Below, piece after piece: positions 26,960 to 32,928 of a stretch of 32,928 nucleotides of DNA (positions are counted from its first letter, which is position 1; the number at the start of each line of letters is the position of its first letter). Source of the stretch: an uncultured Bacteroidales bacterium (GTDB lineage: Bacteria; Bacteroidota; Bacteroidia; Bacteroidales; Salinivirgaceae). The position numbers were made by a program, and so were the translations under genes. The stretch is taken from positions 1-32,928 of the forward strand of contig CALJOM010000016.1 in assembly GCA_937981765.1 (NCBI GenBank), given 5' to 3'. The notes under the pieces are model-generated. The model searched no databases, had not been told where the DNA came from, and worked only from the letters and a program-made list of their open reading frames with translations.

Positions 26960-27112
26960 AGTTTAAGGGAGTTGATTGATTTATAACTTATTACATTTTG
27001 GGGTTGGGATTAAATTCATAGTGGGTTTGCTTAAGGGTTGATTTCAATATTTTTCAACCGTAAAAGAATTATTCATTGCTAATTTCACTGCCGGTTTTTG
27101 CTCTGGAAGTTT

Positions 27113-27123
27113 CACGAATCGTG
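27113..27123. repeat. Short perfect palindrome between ROK and GH92 genes
   Basis: CACGAATCGTG is an 11-base inverted repeat with a single central base, one base past the ROK stop. It cannot form a hairpin, so if it matters it would be a protein-binding site. It does not resemble the site found in the lacI promoter. Chance is quite possible. Confidence 0.25.
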
Positions 27124-27124
27124 T

Positions 27125-28231
27125 TTATAGATGTCCAGATTGTTGTAATTTTTCAATTGCAAAAGCGTATGCTCCAAGCCAAACGGCTTTAGAGGTTCCA
27201 AGCTTTGATGTGCCCATGCAAATTTTTTTCTCAATGTTGTACCCTGCGGTTTTATTGCTGAAAGGCACTTTTACAATTGTTGTTGTATTGGTGGCAAATT
27301 TTACCAGCGATTGGTGTTCTTCAATGTTATAAACGTCAATTACCAGCCGTTTACGTGGTGTGTTGGTGAATGAGAAACAAGAACCATGTAGTTGCTGCAT
27401 CATAGTGGTGGCAAATAAATCGTAAGCGTTCGACAGTCCTCCACCAATCACAACAGGAGCATCCACTATGCTTATTATCTGTGATAAAACATCGCCTAAT
27501 GCTGTGCCAAATGTTTGAAATGCTTTTAGTGCTGCTTCTTGGTCGCCTGGTTTTAGTCCTTTGGCAATTTGATAAATATCAAAAGGAGTTTGTTTTTCAT
27601 AGCTATTTTTAGAATTTGCCATGTATTCCCTAACAATTGCTCTGGCGCTCAAACTTTCTTCTGCATAACTATTCCCCCTGAAAGGATTGTTTAGAAGCCA
27701 GATTTCTGTTGCGGCACCGTTATCACCGGTGTATAATTTTCCATTATGAACTAATCCGCCTCCTAATCCTGTTCCTAGAGTCACCCCGAAAAGATTGCTA
27801 AATTTTAACGAAGAGCTGTTCTTTTGCAGCTCCGAATTTATGAAAGGTAAAAAACCATAGATAGCTTCTCCAAGGGTAAACAGGTCGCCGTCGTTGTTTA
27901 TGTAAACCGGGATTTGGAATTGTTCTTCCAGCATTGGCCCCAAAGCCACTCCTCCACGAAACCCTGGTAAATTGCCTAAATCCCCGATAATGCCGTTTCG
28001 GTAATCAGCCGGACCGGGAAATGCGAAACTGATAGCCACCGGTTTTTCTTCTAACTGATCAATGACTCGCCGAAATCCATCAATTATGTTTCTGAGACAA
28101 AGTTCCAAATCATGCCCTTGAGAGGGTTGTATCACCGGAGTTGCAACTTCTTTAGAGCCCTGAATGGCGGAGAAAACGGAATTGGTTCCACCAGCATCCA
28201 GGGTGATAACTATAGGAAATCCCTTTGCCAT
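27125..28231 (-). CDS. ROK family sugar kinase without the usual zinc motif
   Basis: ROK kinases phosphorylate sugars such as glucose, mannose, fructose or N-acetylmannosamine. At 368 residues it is slightly long for the family (about 300-320). The N-terminal phosphate-binding motif LDAGGTNSVFSA (about 11-22), FAFPGPADY, the catalytic-base region YINNDGDLFTLGEA and GVTLGTGLGGGLV are all clear. The usual CxCGCxGCxE zinc motif after the EIG(H) segment is missing: the equivalent place reads ATEIWLLNNPFRGNSYAEE. No DNA-binding N-terminus is present, so this is a kinase rather than a ROK repressor. It lies 32 bases after the MFS gene. From the GH92 context mannose or fructose is a likely substrate (inference). 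Confidence 0.9.
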   Translation of the reverse strand: MAKGFPIVITLDAGGTNSVFSAIQGSKEVATPVIQPSQGHDLELCLRNIIDGFRRVIDQLEEKPVAISFAFPGPADYRNGIIGDLGNLPGFRGGVALGPMLEEQFQIPVYINNDGDLFTLGEAIYGFLPFINSELQKNSSSLKFSNLFGVTLGTGLGGGLVHNGKLYTGDNGAATEIWLLNNPFRGNSYAEESLSARAIVREYMANSKNSYEKQTPFDIYQIAKGLKPGDQEAALKAFQTFGTALGDVLSQIISIVDAPVVIGGGLSNAYDLFATTMMQQLHGSCFSFTNTPRKRLVIDVYNIEEHQSLVKFATNTTTIVKVPFSNKTAGYNIEKKICMGTSKLGTSKAVWLGAYAFAIEKLQQSGHL

Positions 28232-28263
28232 AGTCTAAAAAAAATCAATAAGGGTAGATTATT

Positions 28264-29403
28264 TTACTGCGTTGGTTTTAAAAATGCTATGTATCCTAGA
28301 AAGACAAGGCCTATCAGAGGCAAGATAAACCCTGTGGTAACAGAAAATTTATCGGCTACAAGTCCCATTAATGGAGGAATAAAAGCTCCTCCCGAAATGG
28401 CGGTAACCATAAGGCCTGAAATTTCGTTCGACCGTTCGGGATAAGAATCAATGGTAATTGAAAAAATGAGTGGGAAAATATTGGCAAATCCAAGTCCGGC
28501 CAGTAAAATTCCTACAAGCGTCACCCACTGAAAAGTGGTAAAAATTAGCCCAACACCTATCAATGAAACTATAACTGTGGCTTTAAAGAAGGAAGTTGGC
28601 TTCATCCAATTCAATATTATCGAACCTAAAAACCTTCCGGTTAAAATAGAGATGAAAAAAAACGCATTACCCAATAATCCCCAGGTTTTTAACTCAATTC
28701 CGTAGTTGGAATGGAGTAGGATGGGGACACCGCTGCTTAAGCATATTTCAACTCCTACATAGACAAAAATTCCGGCAACCATGGTCAGAATAAACCTGTT
28801 GTTGAGCAACGAAAAGCATTTTTGAAATGTTGCCGGCTCGCGTGTGGCATTATCCTCGGTAATTTTTGTGAGTCCCACTAACACAAGAGTAAGTATAATT
28901 GTGGCTACGTAAATTGGGAACAGAATTTTCCATTCGGCTCCAAACCACCGGGCGGCAGCAAAAGGGATCAGCGACCCGGAGAGCGAACCTATGGCTTTAA
29001 CAAACTGTGCGAAACTTAGGTTTCTTGCGTATCTCCCCGCGGCTGAAACGTCTCTCATAATTGGATTCCCTGCAATTTGCAGAATTGCAGCTCCGGCTCC
29101 AAGCATCAGTATGGTTAATAAAAAAAGAAAGTAGCTACTTAACCCAAACAATGGAAGCGTAAGCCCAAACAAGGCAATAATTAATCCAAGCATTAGTACG
29201 CGCTTTTTCCCAATTCGGTCTTGATAAACACCTATCGGAACTGATAAAATTCCAAACATGATGAACCCCATGAGGGCTATTAATTGTGCCTCAAAATTGG
29301 TTAGGCTAAACTGAGTTTTGGCAAGCCCTACGAATGGTCCAACTGCATCTCCGAAACCCATTACAAGAAAGGATAAAAGTATGGGAAAGGTTTTTTTATT
29401 CAT
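28264..29403 (-). CDS. MFS sugar transporter (FucP-like)
   Basis: A 379-residue integral membrane protein with about 12 hydrophobic segments. GVYQDRIGKKRVL between TM2 and TM3 is the MFS motif A. AGNPIMRDV and LSFAQFVKAIGSLSGSLIP resemble the FucP/GlcP group of sugar/H+ symporters. It has no signal peptide beyond TM1. It lies between lacI (39 bases upstream) and the ROK kinase (32 bases downstream), which supports uptake of the monosaccharide freed by GH92, most likely mannose. The specificity is inferred from context. Confidence 0.9.
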   Translation of the reverse strand: MNKKTFPILLSFLVMGFGDAVGPFVGLAKTQFSLTNFEAQLIALMGFIMFGILSVPIGVYQDRIGKKRVLMLGLIIALFGLTLPLFGLSSYFLFLLTILMLGAGAAILQIAGNPIMRDVSAAGRYARNLSFAQFVKAIGSLSGSLIPFAAARWFGAEWKILFPIYVATIILTLVLVGLTKITEDNATREPATFQKCFSLLNNRFILTMVAGIFVYVGVEICLSSGVPILLHSNYGIELKTWGLLGNAFFFISILTGRFLGSIILNWMKPTSFFKATVIVSLIGVGLIFTTFQWVTLVGILLAGLGFANIFPLIFSITIDSYPERSNEISGLMVTAISGGAFIPPLMGLVADKFSVTTGFILPLIGLVFLGYIAFLKPTQ

Positions 29404-29442
29404 AATGATTGAGGTTATTGGGTTTTTGGGTAGAAAGCTACA

Positions 29443-30474
29443 TTAACACCCTTTGGAGGTTGATTCCCGAATTTTTAATTTAACGGGGAGAATTTCTGCC
29501 TGGTAGATTCCCTTCGTTTTGTTGTTGATTTGTTTCATTAAAATATCGAAGGCATGATGGCTGATCTGTTCAATCGGTTGTTCTATTGCTGTAATTGTTG
29601 GGCTTGAGAAGTTAAAAGATTGGTCGTCGTCAAAACTTATCAGCGCCATATCGCGCGGAATTCGAATACCTAGGTTTTTAAGTGAAAGAAGAGTGGCTGA
29701 GGCCAGGTTGTTATTCATGGCAATGATTGCCTCCGGAAGGTTTTTGTTCGACTTTAGTAAGCTTAAATGTTGGGGTATGTCTTGTTCAACCTGGTTAAAA
29801 GGGATTTCTATGCACCAATCATCAACTATCGGTAAGGATAGCTTTTGCATTGAATTGTAAAACCCGATTTTTCGGTTTTTAATGGTTGATATATAGCCTG
29901 GACTTATGGAAAACATGCCAATTTTTCTATAACCTTGCTGATATAAATGCTCTATTGCCATTTCAACACCCTGTTCGTTATTGATGGAAACCGAAGAAAA
30001 TTTCATGTTCCCGAAATTGCGGTCTATTAGTACAAACGGATACTCCATTGCGACTAAGTCTTCAAATATTTTGGTTGATGTTTGAGATGAAGAAACAATT
30101 ATGCCCTCCACTTTTCGTTCGAGCAGTATACCCATTTGGCGTAGCTCTTTATCGACAGATTCGTCGGTAGAACAGATAATAACAGTGTATCCATTTTGCC
30201 AGGCCAGGTCTTCGATGTGTCGGGCAATTTTTGCATAAAAGCGGTTCGAAATGTCGGAAACAATTAAACCTATGGCGCTTGTTTTCCCAGTTCGGAATCC
30301 TTTAGCTAACAGATTTGGTTTATAGTTTAATTCATGGATTTTATCCCATACTTTTTGTTGCGTTTCAGGGCTAATTCCATACTTGTTTCCTTTATTGTTA
30401 ACAACCATAGAAACCAGAGTAATAGATACCCCTAGGCTCTGAGCAACATCCGACAGTGTGGTTTTTTTATTCAT
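29443..30474 (-). CDS. LacI-family transcriptional regulator
   Basis: 343 residues, normal for the family. The N-terminal helix-turn-helix TTLSDVAQSLGVSITLVSMVVNN (residues 4-26) and hinge helix YKPNLLAKGFRTGKT (about 51-65) bind DNA. The rest is a periplasmic-binding-protein-like effector domain (SAIGLIVSDISNRFYAKIARHIE onward; LISFDDDQSFNFSSPTITAIEQP near the end). It is probably first in an operon with the MFS, ROK and GH92 genes and would respond to a sugar or sugar phosphate, likely from mannosides. A candidate operator lies in its own promoter. Confidence 0.95.
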   Translation of the reverse strand: MNKKTTLSDVAQSLGVSITLVSMVVNNKGNKYGISPETQQKVWDKIHELNYKPNLLAKGFRTGKTSAIGLIVSDISNRFYAKIARHIEDLAWQNGYTVIICSTDESVDKELRQMGILLERKVEGIIVSSSQTSTKIFEDLVAMEYPFVLIDRNFGNMKFSSVSINNEQGVEMAIEHLYQQGYRKIGMFSISPGYISTIKNRKIGFYNSMQKLSLPIVDDWCIEIPFNQVEQDIPQHLSLLKSNKNLPEAIIAMNNNLASATLLSLKNLGIRIPRDMALISFDDDQSFNFSSPTITAIEQPIEQISHHAFDILMKQINNKTKGIYQAEILPVKLKIRESTSKGC

Positions 30475-30492
30475 AACGGGCTAATTTTATTT

Positions 30493-30523
30493 CAAAATTA
30501 CAATTAAATCGTTTTAGACCAAA
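30493..30523 (-). promoter_or_regulatory. lacI operon promoter
   Basis: The minus strand has TTTG at 30523-30520, then 19 bases, then TAATTTTG at 30500-30493: the full Bacteroidota -33/-7 pattern at ideal spacing, 19 bases upstream of the lacI ATG. It is the best promoter in the window. Confidence 0.75.
30505..30516. promoter_or_regulatory. Candidate LacI-type operator
   Basis: TAAATCGTTTTA has half-sites TAAATC and TAAAAC (on the other strand), matching at 5 of 6 positions around a central CG, as is usual for LacI/CcpA/PurR-type operators. It sits wholly in the spacer between the -33 and -7 elements, where a bound repressor would block RNA polymerase. Confidence 0.5.
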
Positions 30524-30625
30524 TTTTGGAGCTACTTTTTTATTAGATTATTGTTAAAAAACCTCAGGGAAATAACTGTTACAAGTTTCTCGTAGGATTT
30601 AAGCTGAGAGGGTAGATTTGTAAAT

Positions 30626-30657
30626 AAAAAAGGCTGCAAATTTTTGCAGCCTTTTTT
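30626..30657 (-). terminator. Terminator of the M3 peptidase gene (bidirectional shape)
   Basis: A perfect 15-bp inverted repeat, AAAAAAGGCTGCAAA / TTTGCAGCCTTTTTT with two central bases, is T-rich after the stem on either strand. It lies 17 bases after the M3 peptidase stop and separates it from the lacI operon promoter. Confidence 0.92.
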
Positions 30658-30674
30658 ATTTAGAGTAGCGATGA

Positions 30675-32780
30675 TTATTTCAATCCTCGTTGAACCAATA
30701 AGGCATCAATCGATGGGGCTTTGCCACGGAATTTGATATATTGTTCCATTCCTTCGCCCAGAGCATTTTGCGCAAGAATGTGTTTCCGGAATTTGGCGGC
30801 CAGTTCTTGGTTGAAAATGTTTCCCGATTCTTTAAAGGCGGCAAAGGCATCGGCATCCAAAACGCCTGCCCATAGATAAACATAATATCCCGATGCGTAA
30901 CCGCTGCTGAAGATGTGAGAAAAGTTTGTTGTGCGGTAGCGTGGAACGATTTCTTCAATTAGCCCGATTTCTTTCATTACCGAGTTTTCAAATTCACGGA
31001 CATTGGTTTCGGGAGTTACTGAAGTATTGGTGTGCCATTTGATATCGAGAATAGCTGCCGCAACATATTCTGTTGTTTGAAATCCCTGATTGAAATGACC
31101 GCTATTGTTGAGTTTGGTAATCAGTTCATCGGGCATAGGTTCACCTGTTTGGTAATGTTTTGCATAAACTTTCAATACCTCTGGTTCGGCTGCCCAATGT
31201 TCTAAGACTTGCGACGGAAGTTCAACAAAGTCGCGGGGTACGTTGCGTGCAGTTTTGTAATAGCGACCTTCAGCAAAAAAATTATGCAGGGCGTGTCCAA
31301 ATTCGTGGAAATAGGTTTCTGTTTCATCCCAGCTTAGTAAAGCTGGTTTGTCTTCGGTTGGGCGTGTAAAGTTCATAACTATGTACACAAGAGGTATAAT
31401 TCGCTCCTCACCTTTGTAAGATCCTGATCGGAATGAACCACACCATGCACCGCCTTTTTTAGCGCCTGCTCTTGGATGTGGGTCTATGTAAAGAATGGCT
31501 AGCGGAGTGCCATTAGCTTCCTGAACTTCATAAACGTCTACTTCGGGATGGTATACTGGTATATCCGAACGCTTCTGGTATTTTAATCCGTAAAGTTGTT
31601 CGGTAACATAGAATATTCCTTGTTTTACATTTTCTAAGGAGAGGTAGGGGCGGAGACTTTCTTCATCGAGGTCGTATTTGTTTTTACGAACTTTTTCTGC
31701 ATAATACCACCAATCCCAAGATTGAAGGTTAAATTTTCCTCCTTCTTGGTTGATGATAGCCTGCATATCATCTCGTTCTTGCTTTGCACGTTTTAATGCG
31801 GGGGTCCATACCTGGGTAAGGAAATTCATTACATTTTCTGGAGTTTTAGCCATTTGCTCGTCGGTGAAATAGTGGGCGTAGCTTGAATATCCTAGAAGTT
31901 GTGCTGCCTTTTGACGTAGTGAGATTAGCTCGGCAAACAATTTTTTATTATCGAATTGGTTATCGTTATCTCCACGCATAAAGTAAGCTCGATATAGTTT
32001 TTCGCGTAATTCACGACGCTCGGAATATTGAAGGAATGGTATCCAACTGGGTTTTGATAAATCAAAAACCCATTTGCCTTCATGTCCGTTTTGTTTAGCT
32101 AATGTGGCTGCTGCTGAGATTATATCAGGGGTTAAACCGGCAAGGTCTTCTTCCTTGTCGATTATAAGCAGAAAGTTCTTATTTTCTTTGAGCAGATTTT
32201 GATTAAGTTGCAGCGATATCATAGCCATTTTTTCATTGAGAGACTTTAACTCTTCACGTTTTTCCTCTGGAAGTGTGGCTCCGCTGCGCTCAAAATCGCG
32301 GTAGGTTTTTTCCACTAACCGCATATCTTCTTCATTTAGGTTAAGCTCATTTCGCTTTTCATAAACAGCTTTTATACGACCGAAGAGTCGCTGATCCATA
32401 TTTATTTGATTGTAATGGGCTGTGGTCATGGGAGTAATTGTTTTGCTAATTTCATCCATTTCTTCGTTGGTGTTAGCGGCATTGAGCCCATAAAATACTC
32501 CGCTTACTTTCCGTAAAAGCGCTCCTGATTGGTCGTAGGCTAAAATGGTGTTGGCAAAGGTTGGATCTTCAGGATTGGTCGCTATTTGTTCAATTTCTTT
32601 TTTATGCTCTTCCAAAGCTTTTTCGAAGGCTGGAAGGTAATGTTCGTTTTTAATTTTGTCAAAGGGTGGTACGCCATAGGGGGTATCCCATTCTACAAAA
32701 AACGGATTTTGCTCAGTAGTTTTTGAACATCCGGCCACCAATAAGGAGGTTGGGATAATGAGCCACAAAAGGTTTTTCAT
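30675..32780 (-). CDS. M3-family zinc metallopeptidase lipoprotein (Dcp-like)
   Basis: 701 residues. It resembles peptidyl-dipeptidase Dcp/oligopeptidase A, which trim short peptides. The zinc site TYFHEFGHALH gives H492, E493 and H496, with a further Glu (in ELPSQVLEHWA) downstream. GGAWCGSF, TEYVAAAILD and SSGYASGYYVYLWAGVLDADAF are M3 hallmarks. The N-terminus is a lipoprotein signal (LLVAGC, Cys about residue 18), so it is membrane-anchored outside the cytoplasm, unlike the cytoplasmic E. coli Dcp. NPFFVEWDTPYGVPPFDKI after the anchor matches the Dcp N-terminus. Monocistronic, with its own terminator and promoter. Confidence 0.94.
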   Translation of the reverse strand: MKNLLWLIIPTSLLVAGCSKTTEQNPFFVEWDTPYGVPPFDKIKNEHYLPAFEKALEEHKKEIEQIATNPEDPTFANTILAYDQSGALLRKVSGVFYGLNAANTNEEMDEISKTITPMTTAHYNQINMDQRLFGRIKAVYEKRNELNLNEEDMRLVEKTYRDFERSGATLPEEKREELKSLNEKMAMISLQLNQNLLKENKNFLLIIDKEEDLAGLTPDIISAAATLAKQNGHEGKWVFDLSKPSWIPFLQYSERRELREKLYRAYFMRGDNDNQFDNKKLFAELISLRQKAAQLLGYSSYAHYFTDEQMAKTPENVMNFLTQVWTPALKRAKQERDDMQAIINQEGGKFNLQSWDWWYYAEKVRKNKYDLDEESLRPYLSLENVKQGIFYVTEQLYGLKYQKRSDIPVYHPEVDVYEVQEANGTPLAILYIDPHPRAGAKKGGAWCGSFRSGSYKGEERIIPLVYIVMNFTRPTEDKPALLSWDETETYFHEFGHALHNFFAEGRYYKTARNVPRDFVELPSQVLEHWAAEPEVLKVYAKHYQTGEPMPDELITKLNNSGHFNQGFQTTEYVAAAILDIKWHTNTSVTPETNVREFENSVMKEIGLIEEIVPRYRTTNFSHIFSSGYASGYYVYLWAGVLDADAFAAFKESGNIFNQELAAKFRKHILAQNALGEGMEQYIKFRGKAPSIDALLVQRGLK

Positions 32781-32827
32781 ATTCTTTAGTTTTTAAGGTT
32801 GATAAATTGCTGATTTTATTGTGACCT

Positions 32828-32835
32828 CAAACATA
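32828..32835 (-). promoter_or_regulatory. -7 element of the M3 peptidase gene
   Basis: TATGTTTG on the minus strand matches TAnnTTTG, 47 bases upstream of the ATG. No TTTG at -33 spacing is evident; an A-tract lies just upstream. Nothing else is seen up to the window end. Confidence 0.5.
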
Positions 32836-32928
32836 CAATTTTTTTTTCATTTGGGAGGTGTTTTCGAAGTATTGATTGATATCTGTGGTGTTACAATGTA
32901 TTGAAAATGTCGTTTTTTTTGCATTATT

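Noticed and set aside
27036..27059. GGTTGA/TCAACC inverted repeat upstream of the GH92 gene
   Set aside because: A 6-bp stem with a 12-base AT loop and no T-run; too weak for a terminator and unlike a LacI operator.
1..32928. CRISPR array, tRNA or rRNA genes, phage genes, toxin-antitoxin pair
   Set aside because: No regularly spaced repeats, cloverleaf sequences other than the tmRNA end, or recognisable phage or TA proteins were seen by eye.

Overview
The window looks like chromosomal DNA from a member of the Bacteroidota, probably a Bacteroidales-like lineage. The support is: two secreted peptidases ending in type IX secretion (T9SS) sorting domains, repeated TAnnTTTG promoter elements of the Bacteroidota type, weak or absent Shine-Dalgarno sequences, a tmRNA tag ending in NYALAA, several lipoprotein signal peptides, and low-GC intergenic DNA. 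Nearly all genes lie on the minus strand; the exception is one M28 peptidase.

Layout, left to right. At 1-~980 is the 5' part of an IS30-family insertion sequence whose transposase runs off the left edge. At 1010-2062, right beside it, is a badly decayed membrane glycosyltransferase (PMT/ArnT-like) pseudogene, followed by a short empty stretch. At 2436-7901 is a two-gene heavy-metal-type RND efflux operon: a pump fused to a TolC-like outer-membrane domain, then a lipoprotein adaptor. At 8185-8643 is ssrA (tmRNA) with its terminator and promoter. At 8742-11129 (+) is a T9SS-exported M28 aminopeptidase-like protein. At 11155-13852 is a purK-purE-tsaC operon with a visible promoter. At 13921-16089 is ldcA-yraN-comF, with a promoter before ldcA and a terminator after comF. 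At 16120-19941 are a small eukaryotic-type protein kinase and a large hybrid histidine kinase. At 20104-23895 is a T9SS-exported gingipain-family (C25) peptidase with its terminator. At 24011-30523 is a mannoside-utilisation group: a LacI-type regulator, an MFS sugar transporter, a ROK sugar kinase and a GH92 alpha-mannosidase lipoprotein. At 30626-32835 is an M3-family (Dcp-like) metallopeptidase lipoprotein with terminator and promoter.

How the genes may work together. The LacI/MFS/ROK/GH92 set reads as a small carbohydrate-use operon: a cell-surface or periplasmic alpha-mannosidase releases mannose, the MFS protein imports it, the ROK kinase phosphorylates it, and the LacI protein senses it. 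A near-palindrome lies exactly between the -33 and -7 elements of the lacI promoter, which suggests autoregulation. The RND fusion plus adaptor would supply all three layers of a tripartite efflux pump from two genes. The three peptidases (M28, C25, M3) fit a protein-degrading lifestyle.

I found no clear candidate for an entirely new system. The best second-look items are: the nested inverted repeat in the IS leader whose inner arm ends at the transposase start codon; the RND-TolC fusion with an internal signal-peptide-like segment; the operator inside the lacI promoter; the decayed glycosyltransferase next to the IS; and the pairing of a hybrid histidine kinase with a small Ser/Thr-type kinase.
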